Part shown: positions 35,001 through 46,218 of the stretch, one piece after another
How the letters are laid out: every line of letters begins with the position of its first letter
Position numbering within the stretch: the first letter of the stretch is position 1
Assembly: GCF_004011695.2 (NCBI RefSeq)
Contig: NC_082406.1
Coordinates: forward strand, 1,736,001-1,800,000
From: Ascochyta rabiei
Lineage: Eukaryota; Ascomycota; Dothideomycetes; Pleosporales; Didymellaceae
Length of the DNA: 64,000 nt
Direction: 5' to 3'
The notes under the pieces: model-generated
What the model was told of the DNA's origin: nothing
Databases searched by the model: none
What the model saw: the letters and a program-made list of their open reading frames with translations, nothing else
Position numbers and translations under genes: made by a program

Positions 35001-35367
35001 AAGGCCGGAGCACCTCAAGCTTTGGTACATGGTAAGATCCTCAGCACTTGCCAGAATTTCTTACTGATTTGTGCTAGTTGTGCTGCTATGAATGGAGTAC
35101 CACGCGAGGTCGTGCAGCGCGCAGAAGACTTGATTCTACTAGCTCTGAAAGGCGAAGACCTTGTAGCGGCATGCTGCCGTATGCCGGAAGATGAAGCTGC
35201 AGAGCTTCAGGAAGCTGTGAGTGCATCACAATCCACTCGGAACCTCTTCTGATCTTTTCGAGGAGCAAATCGCAAGACACTTCCTCGGGGCCGATGTTCA
35301 GAAGGCTCCAAAGAAAATTCTTGCGGACATCCTGAGTGTTTCAGCAACGACGAACTCACGCTCATAG
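32039..35367 (+). CDS. MSH5: Meiotic MutS homologue Msh5
   Basis: Twelve exons: 32039-32351, 32403-32746, 32794-33321, 33375-33452, 33498-33841, 33894-34067, 34115-34204, 34256-34782, 34828-34942, 34993-35031, 35078-35216, 35263-35367. They join in frame to 931 aa; introns are 45-53 nt. Core blocks include RRRAAAYLPGDDAAYTMFRI, YFLRPSLNINVINERLDAV, KNGR|HIIQER and SFVPNDT. The ATPase has Walker A GPNYSGKS followed by VYLKQVALI, Walker B LLIIDEFGKGTD and IGATHFHEIF. The tail LYNFREGRSTSSFGTCCAAM is Msh5-specific. There is no MutS mismatch-recognition domain I. Msh4-Msh5 clamps stabilise recombination intermediates for crossing-over in meiosis. The exon 5 donor (GTCCGC) is weak; it was chosen because it gives a 52-nt intron with a good branch site and restores the frame. 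Intron 7 ends in two close AGs, and only the second avoids a stop. Confidence 0.93.
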
Positions 35368-35475
35368 GGTCGGGTCTTGCGTGTTCGTGATTTTAATTGG
35401 CGGACTTATCTGCTGTGAAGCATGCAAATGTCGCAAGCTGCAGATGTCAGCAATCCATCATTGGCTCTGTAGAGT

Positions 35476-35820
35476 CTAATTCCAACACGTTTCAGGATTT
35501 CGACTTAGATTGAACCACAGCGTCGCCAGCGTTTTGCGAATAACGTAACGCTGATGCTCAGTCAGACACGTCTCGTATTGCGCATACACTCTACATTCTG
35601 AGTCCTCCTCCTCTTTCTTATGCTGTCTAGGTACCTTCGCCCTTCTAGCATTTACTTGATACAGCTCTTCGAGAATGTTCAATAACGTATGCGCCAGTCT
35701 GAGCTCGTCCAAACCGCTCTTGGCTGCTTGGTGAGTGTGGGTGTTGTGGCACAGCAGAACGCTACGTATCTCGATGGTCATCTCTTGGTCTCTCAAGTTT
35801 CCATCTCCATCTCTGATCAA
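35476..35820 (-). CDS. Doubtful hypothetical ORF or exon, up to 114 aa
   Basis: The translation has a plausible helical, amphipathic composition (SGLDELRLAHTLLNILEELY, then a KKEEEDSE charged patch and TEHQRYVIRKTLATLWFNL), unlike the random frames around it. However, it opens with TTG; the first in-frame ATG is 13 codons in, leaving about 101 aa. It may be the last exon of a minus-strand gene whose upstream exons I could not resolve. No family is recognised. Confidence 0.2.
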   Translation of the reverse strand: MIRDGDGNLRDQEMTIEIRSVLLCHNTHTHQAAKSGLDELRLAHTLLNILEELYQVNARRAKVPRQHKKEEEDSECRVYAQYETCLTEHQRYVIRKTLATLWFNLSRNPETCWN

Positions 35821-38655
35821 AGATCTTTAGAAATAGCTATGGCTGTCGAAAACACGTTCGTGGCGGTCGTACCCTAAGCGCTGGGGATGTGTGGCTGCAT
35901 GTTGTTGACAAAGGGGCACCCTGTGTGCTTGAGAGCCTTGCTGATATATGTCCTCAGACTCCTGTCATCCACAGAGATCTTCTCCAAGATCACTATCTTC
36001 CATGCAGTTACCTTCAGTCGGCGCTACGTTCATCACCGATCACCCTAACCAGGGTTTCTCCAAGTTACTCTCTACAGCATAATCGCCGAGTCGCAATCCG
36101 CGTCAAGAACATACCATCCTACCAAGGAGTGCAAGCTGGATGAACGAGGCTCCACACGCAAGGAAAATCTGTAGAAGGTCAATGATTGGGCAAGAGTCTA
36201 GCATATCGATGCGGAGAACGCGAGTGGGTGCAAGGTAGCCCGGTCGAGCATTCTGGACAGCAGTGGCTCCTGTTCCAATGCTGTAACACGCGAATACGTT
36301 TCAGCCTCCTACTGTCTAGTGGCAGCCACAGGGCAAGGTTGTGTTCGGAGTTTTAAGCCCATGTCGGTGAATCTATGATTTCGCTGATCCAACACCAGAA
36401 AGCCCGAGACAGAGAACCATCTAAACCTGGATCCATTCCACTGTTGGGGGTTTGTTTCATGTTACGAAAAAGACTACTTGAAGGGAAAAGCCGAATTTAC
36501 TTGCCTAGGGCACAGTGGGTTCCAGACTCAAGTCAGAGAGTCGAATATGGAAGATCTTACTTGACACACATTTGGAAGCCGGCCATGCTTATCCTAGAGA
36601 GTTTTGTGGCCCCCATTGCTCTTCTAGGAACCAACAAGGCCTATCGTTCGATCAAGACATATAGCCCATGAGGGTTAGCATCTCTGTAGATCTCGGTCAC
36701 CGAAATTGCGGATCAACAGCAACTGTTGACAAATTATGAGGGACGGCATATCAGGCACCCGTTGGATTGTTCGAGCGACTGGTCTGCTTTCTTCTCGCCA
36801 CAACGACATGTCAAAGATCTGAATATGGCTGCCCTATGAAGAGCTCGTTCTGCGCGCTATGCTGACGACGATACGCCTAGGCTGATTTGAATGTAGAAAC
36901 AGTCATCAGTGGAGCGTGCAGTTGTGTTTGGCATGTTTGCAGAACGGTATGAGTAACAGCATTCGTGGAAAGTCGAAATGTCGTGAGCTACTGTACGCTA
37001 CCACGCTGAGGGGCTGGGCCGGACACCAGCACGAACCGAGGTAGGAGAACTAGAGATCGCGCAAAGTACAGGTGGACAACATCGTCGACAGACGAGCACA
37101 CGAGCAATTCAAACTTCGCAGGGAGATTGATACATAGATCTTGTCGACGGTACAGCTTTGCGGCAACCAGCACGATACGTCGATACCTGTACGGAACAGA
37201 GACGACGGCGCGCGCCGTACCGGTACGTACCTGAGGAAATCCGCCCCACCAGTGTCAGGAAGGAACTCATGATTTACAACATTCGACCAAGTCTGTGGCT
37301 AGCGTTATATGTGGACTTTGAAGTTCGGGTCTACAACATGCCTCATGCTTGGTGATGCTATTTCAGGGTTTGTCGCCAGGCACATGCCGCCGCAGGTTGG
37401 GGAGCGAGGCTGAGCAAAGTCCCACACATACCCTGAGGCTACGATGGTTTCTATTTCGCGACGATGGGAATTACACGAACCCCAGAGACGCATCAACATC
37501 TCAGCTTCGCCAGTGCCCTCAGCGAAGATTACAAGATTGAGTACAGGAACAGGCAGTACCCCGTGCCGTTTCGCCGACATCGCAGTCTCGACACACAACT
37601 GAGCACTGATCGGACGTCTTGCGCAAAGCTGACAGCCAGTGTAACTCCAGAGGCTTCATCAGTGTCAACGTCAATAAGATTTGACAGTAATCTCAGACCG
37701 CAGAGCAGGCGCACGCTTATCTGTCGCCGCTATGTTGTAGCACCCAGCCGAGGGGAACGTTTGCAAGCGCTGCCCTTGCATGCAGCTGGCAGACTCTAGA
37801 CGCGGTTGCTGCGATTATCTGCGGCCATGATGTCGATGGCCATCTCACGAACCATTCCCGTTCAGACGGGAGAGCTAGCAAAGCACGGTTCATTTTTGTG
37901 TGGGCACATCTCCCTTCGAGCAGGTCAGCGCTAGAAGCAGTCTGCAACACAATATGGACCTTTTTCAATGATTGGATGGGAACCGCAAGTTTGCCAACAG
38001 TCAAGGGCTGACAGAATGACGGCCCAGTCACGGCCTGAATGGACGAAGACTTGTGATGGGAGTAGTTCATGTGCGACCCGAACAGGGTAACTAATGCCTT
38101 CCTCGACACCAGCGCCGAGGCACGAACGATCGAATCTCAACATGCGCAGCCTCGCCGGAAGTCACCATGACGTTGGTACATTGGTTTCACTGGTATGCCT
38201 CGCCAGATTTGGAGTGTTTCAATTTTCGAGGCTGGTAATGGCGCGAAGCCCAATGCTAGACCGTCTTCAAGAGGCAGCACTCCGGCAGCACTCCGGCAGC
38301 GAAGGGTCCCTAGACCAAGAAGACGGCAGGTGTGAATTGAAGGGGCCCACCGCCAAACCGGCCCGAGCCTGGATGTTGGCACTAGTAGGCGCGCTCAGCG
38401 TGACCTGCACAGCTCTTGGACTACACTAAGTCTGGAGTGGGTACTAATGTTACTGTAAGCTCTCAGCCCCATTTCAAGCATCCCTGTCGCGGTAGCTGCA
38501 GCACACCCTGCTCCTGGTTCACCAGGGGTCAGCTTCAACGCTTGTCCACTCTGCTCCAGCAAACACAGCCTGCACATGCACTTCAAGCGCATTCCAAGAC
38601 GGTGGCTTCAGTGATCCTGGTTGACGTGCAGCAGTACTATTCTCAATACCAACCA

Positions 38656-38662
38656 TATATAA
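38656..38662 (+). promoter_or_regulatory. TATA box of the Zn2Cys6 regulator
   Basis: TATATAA lies 57 bases before the ATG at 38719 in an AT-rich context. Spacing to the start codon allows a short 5' leader. Confidence 0.45.
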
Positions 38663-38718
38663 CATAACAACCTCTGGACGGTACTTCTTCACTCAAGCCA
38701 ACCAAACAGCTATTCCAG

Positions 38719-40187
38719 ATGTTCCGGACTGTTCCCCAGATTCACACTCCTCAATCTTCTCCGTCTCCTCCAACGGATAACATGCTCGCTCTGCCTCTAA
38801 ACACAGCGGTGTCTACTGGCCCGAATGATCAAGCCAAGCCCAGGAAAATGAGGGCTTCTTGCGATGCTTGCTCTCGCGCGAAGGTCAAGTGCGACAAGGT
38901 CCGACCTACTTGCCAACGCTGTGGCAACATGAGCATCTGCTGCAATTACTCTCCTTCGATGAGGTACGCTCTTTTCCCATGTGACACCTTTGGGTCTCTG
39001 TAAAACTCACACGCAATTACAGGTTAGGCAAGCCGCGCAAGAACAGGAACCCTGATGGCAGCATTGCTCGCGACATCTCCAGAGCTAGCTCATGTGGCCC
39101 ATTTGGGGCCAGGCCCGATATTGCTCCACGAGCTGCTTCATACACTGTGGAAAGCTCACCGGAGCCTATGACTGATCCGCTCTATCTTCGCCCTTCGACG
39201 CCAAGCTTCCATTTCCAAGACACCTTCGCAACGAATAACTTCGATGGCAATCAATCTCCTCCATACTCAGAGGCCAGCTGGTCGAACGAGGAAACAATGA
39301 CGTTCCAAAATCAGGCAGAAATGATGGTCTCCCTGCCTCAGTTTGCTCCTCTCTCGCCATATCGCGGCGCTGGACACACTCGCTCCACAAGCCTGCAAAG
39401 CCAACCAGAATTTCTCGCCCCCATGGACAACGGATTGATCTCGCCACCTATGGCTAGCCCGCTTGTTTTCGGCCTGCAAGATCAGCAAAGTCTTCCCATG
39501 TTCGAGCCAGACGCTTTCTCCCTGTCCCCACCTTTGATGGCGGCGCCGCTGCCCAGTCCAGCCTTTCCTGCTCCTGTTCAGAGTCATGGTTGCACTCAAT
39601 TCGCGTTCCAGGTTTTGAACAGCCTTTATTCGCCTCCGTCCTCTCAGACTTCCTTCGATGACTTCAACGGCACTGATGATGGTCTTCCTACCCTTGACGC
39701 CGTTTTGTCAGCAAACAAGGCTGCAGTCGAGAGCCTCTCAGCTCTCCTGGGCTGCCCTTGCTCGGCAAACCCGCACTTTTCTACCACGATTGCATTCTCC
39801 ATTACTAAGATCCTGTCTTGGTACCAAGCCATTGCCGGCGTAGCTCAGGATATTGTCTCTCCTATCAACACTCGCATGGAGGCATTCACACACACTCCCA
39901 TCCTCCTCGGGGATTTCAAGCTCGAGATCGAAGACGAAGAGACCTTCCGCACTCAGATTATCCTGGGCGAACTCCGGAAGGTTGAGAAGCTTATCGACAT
40001 GTTTTCTGAGTGCTACTGCAGGGCTTCGAGCGACGGCATTGACTGCAGCGTTTATACTTCTTTGGAAGCTCTGCTCCGCACTCGCGTCCGTGACACTTTC
40101 CAGGTCACCATGCGCACAGCACCGGCCGATGTGAAGCGCCAGGTTGCCTCCCGTACGCAGAATCGAGTGCGCGTCAATACTTTGTAA
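38719..40187 (+). CDS. Zn2Cys6 transcription factor, AflR-like
   Basis: Exons 38719-38963 and 39023-40187 (59-nt intron splitting an Arg codon) give 469 aa. The zinc cluster at about residues 48-75 is CDACSRAKVKC...CQRCGNMSICC, with full C-x2-C-x6-C-x6-C-x2-C-x6-C spacing. It is followed by the basic MRLGKPRKNRNPDGS, the arrangement seen in AflR and related secondary-metabolism regulators. The C-terminal part (LSANKAAVESLSALLGCPC, STTIAFSITKILSWYQAIAG) resembles the AflR regulatory domain. The middle is Pro/Ser/Gln-rich. Such proteins bind CG-rich palindromic sites as dimers and usually control an adjacent gene cluster. Here the nearest genes on either side are unrelated and more than 3 kb away, so the targets are unknown. 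Confidence 0.88.
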
Positions 40188-43100
40188 AACTTCTCCTTTG
40201 TCAGATTCTGCTGCTGCATTTCAGCGCTACGATACCCTCGCTTAGCCTATTCATTTTCACTGCATTTTCCTTTTCTCGCACGATCGAGCATTATGCATGT
40301 CCGGGACGGACCCCAGGACGCTTTTGAGAATTCAATTACACATCGAAATCATCATCTCTTATCATTTTCAAATCGAACATTTCAGACCAAAAGTCCTCAC
40401 ATTTCGTTGTACATACTGTGACCGCATCGGGTTCGTGACAAAGTGCAATTGGTCTTGCACGATAATCAAATTCACATACTAGCTCGCCACACATCCTGAA
40501 AACTTTCGCATGATTTCTGGAAAGACTAACTTGCACGGTCTGTCAGGCACCCATCCTTGGCCGTACATGCAAAACGATGTGCGAACCCCCACATACTTGG
40601 ACCCGCAACGAGCCTTCGCCGGATCCAACATCCGTCGGAATCGGCAGACCTAAGAGGCCCTCAAATACGGTGCTGGGATTATGGCTCAAGCAATGGGTCA
40701 GTGTGCAGGCGTCCCTGGTACCTGTAGCGTAGCTCGAGGTAGACTTCAAAACTTGGTTGCTGCTAATTCAGAGAGCCCAGAAACACTTCGCAGACAAGCG
40801 CTCAGAATCCGTACAATCTAGATCTTTACCTGGGGCTCGAGATCAAGTGTGCAGGAGTGCGTATAGCATGGGGCTGCGTAGTGATCGACGATCGAAAGTG
40901 TGCACGTATATCTGAAAGTCATCATTAAAAGATGCCGTCAGACGCACCCTATCTAGCCTTCATAGCACTGTCACAATATCATCCGATTGCCTTCTCCCTC
41001 AATCGGGCACCCATCTTTTCCTCCCCGCCAACTCACTCATTCGATCTCCAAGCACCGAGAGAGCCCCCAAGCACAGACCCATGCGGGTGGCTTCGCGCCA
41101 CTGTCGCTACCCCTGCTACAAGCGCCAATCGTAAAATAGAATTAGCCGTGCCGCGCTGCGGCATGCCTAAGATGGATACGTCTTGGTCGGGGTGGCTGAG
41201 ACTTTCAATAGGTACGTGCTTACAGTGCGCAGGGCGATGTGCAGGGGACCGTTTATGTGCGACGAGCGTGGGAATCCTGTGCGAGGTGGTGATGAGTAAG
41301 ATCGATATCAGGTGGTGTGGGTGACGAAAAAGGAAGGAGAGGTCGCTTGGAGTCGTAGGGCAGTAGGATTACTGCAGGATGCAATTGATGACGAACGTGC
41401 AGCCTCTACCGAATCCGAACAGTGATATGATTGGGCCTTCAGCGTCATCTTCCCCATTCCTTCTGCAAGGCCTTCAGCCTCGCGCGCACGTGCGCGTAGG
41501 TAAACCCACCTCTGCGCCGGTCCTTCCGTCCTCTCCCCCACGCTCGTACGTGGTTTGCTCGAGCTTTAGAACGCAAAATTGTGCGTCGATTTAGACCGTG
41601 CGTCGTCTTGCAAACCAATCTCCAGATTCGACGTTTCTCTCTACTTGAGTCCAAGCCAAACTCGAAGATTGGCGCGTGCATGCTTCCCACCACTCCATGC
41701 CGCGCCCACGCCCACGCCCACGAACCTAAAGCAGCACGTGCGAACTATGACCCCTGCGTGCATCTGCACATTATGTTTTCCCTACACATCAGCAAGGTCA
41801 ACCGAGCCAAGCTTTCAAGCTCATGCGAGGGCGCCCAATGTGGTAGTTAGGCTGTTAAAGATTATAGTAAGAACTCCCATTGGCCAACATATATTAAATA
41901 CCAATACTATGGCAAGAACCAATACACAAGTGCAGACAGACAGTCAGGACAGAGACTAGCCAAGGTCAATGCGGTGGGTTATGCTTTACTTGGGTTGATT
42001 AAATGGTAATTGCCGATTCAGAGGAGGAAGTAACCAATGAGGGTCGGTGGGAACCGCCGGTGAGCGCAAGAAGGCACTGCCTCGCCGCAAAAAGACACGC
42101 TTTGGACGGCTGAGATGTCCCTGGCTTCGCCGTATGCAGTCTATTTTGCTTGATAGTAGAAGACGCTAATGTCCAGATTGAGGCAAGATAATGGTGCCAA
42201 ATATAGGGTCCTCAGACTCGAAAAAGAAGACCTGTCGGACTGGCCAGCGGCTACCGCTCAGCCTTGTGGAGTGTGCAAAGGGATGGCTTGTTGTGATGTA
42301 TGATGAAGACACAGTCGTGTAGCTGAGCGTTCACCATGTAGCCGCCTCGTTATCTTTCTCTGGTTGAATAGATCTTGCCAAAAGTGCAGCGCCTCGAGTT
42401 CCATCATTGCGTATACCTAGTGTACTCAGGTCGTACACGAGGGAAAACTCCGGTTCATGCGTGGCCAGGTCGGCTCCATATGATCCCAATATAACAGCTG
42501 CTCAGGCTTGTAATGGCTCGACCCAAAAGAGGTAGGAGCTCCGATGCATTTCTCAGGAACTACGACTAGAGGTACCCTTGCACAGGGATACATTCTTTTC
42601 AAACCGGAACATTGCTTGTGCAGCTGTTGTCTTCGAACCAGTGCTACTAGAATGAAACTGAGCTCGTATGGCGTCATTGTGTATGGATGTCTTGAGGGTG
42701 TCCAAAACCATGTCGTTTGGTTAGGCTTGGGGAACAAACCTTCTTGTTCTTAGATCTGAAACTCTACAATCGAACTCAGCACTTTCTCCGCCATATATTG
42801 CTTCCTTAACTGAGCAGCACTACCTTTGCACGTTTCTTGTATGTCGGACAATCAACATGGCAGGTGACCAACGGAAGGGAATAACTTAATTGGGGAGATA
42901 ATGGAGCGCGGAGATACTCAGAAAAGAACGTGCAAGCTCTAGCCGTAGTGTCTATGTAATTAGAATTTCTCTACTGGCAGCTCCGAGCAAATGTAGGATA
43001 TGTTTCCCAGTTGGCAATGGTAGTCTGATTTGAGCCACGACTGGCGTTCGATGAACAAAGGCCTGAGATCTTGTTCTGACTGGGACACATTGTGTCGACG

Positions 43101-43432
43101 CGATCAGCTGCAGAGTGGGCAGTTATCCCCGGATGTATTCGCGATGATGTCGTAGCGACCAATCGTGTCGTCCTTTAGCCTTTAGCAAATGACAGTGTAG
43201 GGTCAAACTGCGGTTGAGCGCACTCTATCATGAATACTGTCAAAAAACTCTGTGTCCTACGAACGTTAGCATGGCACGAATATCTGTTTGACACAGTGCG
43301 TACCCACAAAGCCCGGTGGATGTGTGTGTGTGTGTGTGTGTGTGACAGCAAGGAGACCCCACCGGTCATGCAACCATTCAACGATGCAATCTTCCTTCGA
43401 TGCGCATTGGTGTTGCACATAGGCTATGTTAT
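40188..43432. other. Gene-poor stretch, about 3.2 kb, with a 14-bp palindrome
   Basis: No gene is supported. At 41483-41496 there is a perfect palindrome, CGCGCACGTGCGCG, with an E-box core. CGCCCA is repeated near 41702-41722. A (TG)12 run occupies 43321-43344, about 90 bp past the stop of the coiled-coil gene. Confidence 0.5.
43321..43344. repeat. (TG)12 microsatellite
   Basis: Twelve uninterrupted TG dinucleotides, downstream of the minus-strand coiled-coil gene and probably in or near its 3' UTR. Confidence 0.98.
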
Positions 43433-43879
43433 TCATAGATATACGCCCTCCTCATCCTCCCCGTTCTGCGCTGCAGTGCTGTTCTGCTCTTGCGCTGCAG
43501 GAGGGGCACCTGAAGTGATTGTATTAGTTCCGTTCTGTATCGGTGCTGTACCATTCAGCCCAATATCGCCCTCCTCTTTCCTGACCTCGCCCTCGTCTCT
43601 CGGTCTCCACGGCAGTCCTCGAACTTCTTCGACTTCTTTCCTGATCAGATCCATGCGCTCGTTGAAGTTCTTCATGACCTGCCGATTCTCTAAGAGTGCC
43701 TCATAGCAATCGCGATCGTCGTGCTCACGCGCGAAGTCTTCTAGTTGTTTGTTGCTGGACTCGAGATGTATGATGTTGTTGGTAAGCTCGGCGTGCTTTG
43801 CGTAGAGTGAGGATATGGGGAGATCGGCGAGAGCAGCGGCAAACCGCGCAGGTGTGATAGGCAGTGCTTCGGCGGACAT
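43433..43879 (-). CDS. Small coiled-coil protein, 148 aa, unknown function
   Basis: Single exon from MSAEALPITPARFAAAL. Residues 1-95 are a compact, conserved-looking helical region (ISSLYAKHAELTNNIIHLES, REHDDRDCYEALLENRQVM, KNFNERMDLIRKEVEEVRG) ending in LPWRPRD. The last ~45 residues are disordered and rich in Asn, Gly, Thr and Glu. The open frame continues 68 codons upstream, but this Met begins the helical domain. No signal peptide or membrane segment is visible. The pattern suggests a coiled-coil subunit of a larger complex; I do not recognise which. Confidence 0.7.
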   Translation of the reverse strand: MSAEALPITPARFAAALADLPISSLYAKHAELTNNIIHLESSNKQLEDFAREHDDRDCYEALLENRQVMKNFNERMDLIRKEVEEVRGLPWRPRDEGEVRKEEGDIGLNGTAPIQNGTNTITSGAPPAAQEQNSTAAQNGEDEEGVYL

Positions 43880-44820
43880 AGTAACAGCTCGGTATGTATT
43901 GGGTAGCTGCGAAGATACGGGTCGTCGTGGCAGTTGAAACTGGCGGATGTAGTAGAAAGCATGAATGACGTGGGTTCGGTGCTCTTTCGAAGCCGATGTG
44001 GGGCACCCGGTGGGGAAATTTCTGCACGCCCTACCGCATTCTTTGGTGAGCATGGCCTGTTTTAGGCTCCTTTGGGACATCACTGAGGGCCAATCGGATC
44101 GTTATGGTGACCTACCGCTCAACGACGCTCCTTCAATCACTCTCCAGCATCACAATAGTATTAATTGCAGCCAAAATAATGGCCTAAATATGATTACAAA
44201 TGGTTGCAGGAGTGTTTGTGAGTACAACGGTACCCATTTCCAATTTTCTGCTGTTTAGGAGGGGTTTCGGCAGCAAGGTCATCATCCGTACTGTTAGGCT
44301 CTTAGCCTTAGACTCTTAGCCTCAGGCATGTGGATGCGTCCACCTCTGACCTAAGGGCAATAAGTACTGTTCTGGCCGCAGTCTCACTATCAAAGTGAGC
44401 ATTGTTACCTTTTTGGCATGCTTGGCACGGTGGGCAGAGCCGTGGCCTTGACACGTACGAGATCGTTTGGGACAACTAATAGTAGTAGGTTGTGGCGTAT
44501 CCAGATTGCCTGATTAGGTAACCCACAGCTTACAAACGTCTCCTGGCTCCCCTGAGTACTCCCTAACGGCTGGCTATTGGACGGTGTTATTAGAAGCGAC
44601 GATAACGTTAATTGTGAAGTCCTATTGAGAGAGATAGGCGTAAGTGGTTCACGATTGACCTGCTGCTGGCTTAACGGAGTCCTAGGTAACAGTGGCGGCT
44701 GAGGGGTCGGCTGCCTCGGCTGAGGGGTTAAGGATTAACTAATACAAATAAGTTGCGCAGGGGTTGATAGAGGTCTCTAAACATCGTAAGGTATCGAAAA
44801 TGAGCTATGAAAGGGCATAT

Positions 44821-45380
44821 TAAGGGCCTGTCTACTTCGCACGATCTATCCGATTCTTGGATCCAATAATCGGATCAATCGGACGATTTAAGGAGTGTCT
44901 TGTAAAATCGGATGGTGGTGTCTACTTACATTATCTGATTACCGGTAGGGTTGTATTTTAGCTGCAGATGCTAGTAAATAGCGTTGTTAACCTATGTTAA
45001 TGACTATATAAGGTATAGAAAATCAGACGGTTGTAAAATCGGACTGTAAAGCCAAAATCGGGTTAGAGAGGTACCTGAAATCGATTGAGTTGTCCGATTA
45101 TTGTTGCACGTGACCTGGCTCATAGTCGCACGTGACCTAGGTCTGATCAGCCCCTTAGGTAGACTCTCTTACAGATAGTCTTAAAATCCTATACAGTACC
45201 ATACAAATTATAGACTCGGTCGAAGTAGACACCCCTATCCGATTATTGACGTGCCCTCACGACTCCTGCTGCGACACACTAGCAGGCACCGGCAGGTGCT
45301 AACAACGCTGAAATCGACTAAAACGCACCTACCACACTCTATAGAAATCGGATAAATCGTGCGAAGTAGACAGGCCCTAA
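44821..45380. mobile_element. Tourist/PIF-Harbinger-like MITE, 554 bp
   Basis: Element proper is 44824-45377. The left end GGGCCTGTCTACTTCGCACG continues to CTATCCGATT. The right end is its inverted complement with one mismatch, giving 32-bp terminal inverted repeats. It is flanked on both sides by TAA (44821-44823 and 45378-45380). A 3-bp TWA target duplication with GGGCC-type termini is the signature of PIF/Harbinger Tourist elements. No coding capacity is present, so it would need a transposase in trans. Inside are many copies of a TCCGATT/AATCGGA motif, possibly transposase-binding sites, and a second inner inverted pair GGTGTCTACTT (44917-44927) / AAGTAGACACC (45223-45233). Confidence 0.88.
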
Positions 45381-45697
45381 TGTTGAGACTACTGATTTAC
45401 TACTACAGACGCATCCTAATAAGATTCTAACATCTTAGCATATGCAGAGCCCCGCACCCCTCACCTAACTGGCTCAGAGGTTTGCCCCAAAATAGCCTAG
45501 AACAGCCCATGTTCACCAGAGAATGCGGTATCGTTCACGCATGGTCGACTTTACCTCAAAGTATTACAGTAATCGAAGCTCAGTTCGCATTCTATACAAT
45601 GTAGCAGGTCTAAGTCAAGAAATATAACAGTCCCCATTACGTACTCCCGTGTCGCCCATACATGGAAATCAGAAGTCTGCGGGCTTGGTGAAGTCCC

Positions 45698-45804
45698 TAC
45701 GAAGAAGCTCGTTTATTTCTAGTCCTGGCCCGTGCGCACCACGCCGAGCTTTTAGTGCGCACGGGCCCAAAAGCCAGGACTCAATAGTAACGAGCTTCTT
45801 CGTA
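45698..45804. mobile_element. 103-bp TA-flanked palindromic element
   Basis: Element 45700-45802 begins CGAAGAAGCTCGTT and ends AACGAGCTTCTTCG, with TA on each side. Inner segments also pair (AGTCCTGGC with GCCAGGACT, CCGTGCGCAC with GTGCGCACGG), so almost the whole element folds into one long hairpin; a 7-base extra segment sits in the right arm. TA duplication plus a fold-back structure fits a minimal Tc1/mariner-type MITE. A non-mobile hairpin is the alternative. Confidence 0.75.
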
Positions 45805-46136
45805 CAAGCTTTGTATTATCAACAATAAGATTACGCGTGTTGTACTGGAATGCGATGCCGGCGTTGCGGAGAAAGCTTAACTCATTTACCGAGGCGTCGT
45901 AAGAGCGGCCTATTGGCAGAGCCAATATTGCATGTAGTCCGGTCCTATACTAAGCATTGAACCATACGCTTAGAAGGCTTAGACTCGCCACCATCCCCCT
46001 GGGTCGACACGCAAACCACACGGCCTGTTCGACTATGCTGTAGACCTGGGCTATTTTCTAGAGTTAGAATTAGGCTTGTAAATTGTCATGAGCAAACTCG
46101 GCTCGGACATGTGATACAACCGGTGTGAGATGGAAG

Positions 46137-46143
46137 TATAAAG
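46137..46143 (+). promoter_or_regulatory. TATA box of the carboxylesterase gene
   Basis: TATAAAG lies 76 bases before the ATG at 46219. Confidence 0.4.
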
Positions 46144-46218
46144 ACGCAAGGCAAGCTCTTTCTAGAAGGCACAAGCAGAAATCTCCTGACGAGCCTTCAT
46201 CACTACAACGTATGCACC

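Larger units (their letters stand above)
35368..38718. other. Gene-poor stretch, about 3.35 kb
   Basis: Apart from the doubtful ORF at 35476-35820 and the regulator's promoter, I see only short unconvincing frames. No terminal repeats, tRNA or tandem arrays were recognised. It could harbour decayed or strongly spliced lineage-specific genes. Confidence 0.45.
43880..46218. other. Element-rich, gene-free interval of 2.3 kb
   Basis: Base composition shifts towards A+T and TpA compared with the flanking genes. The interval contains the 554-bp MITE and the 103-bp palindrome listed separately. A short imperfect direct repeat (CTCTTAGCCT) lies near 44301-44323. The elevated TpA could reflect old repeat-induced point mutation; this is an impression and was not counted. 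Confidence 0.6.
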
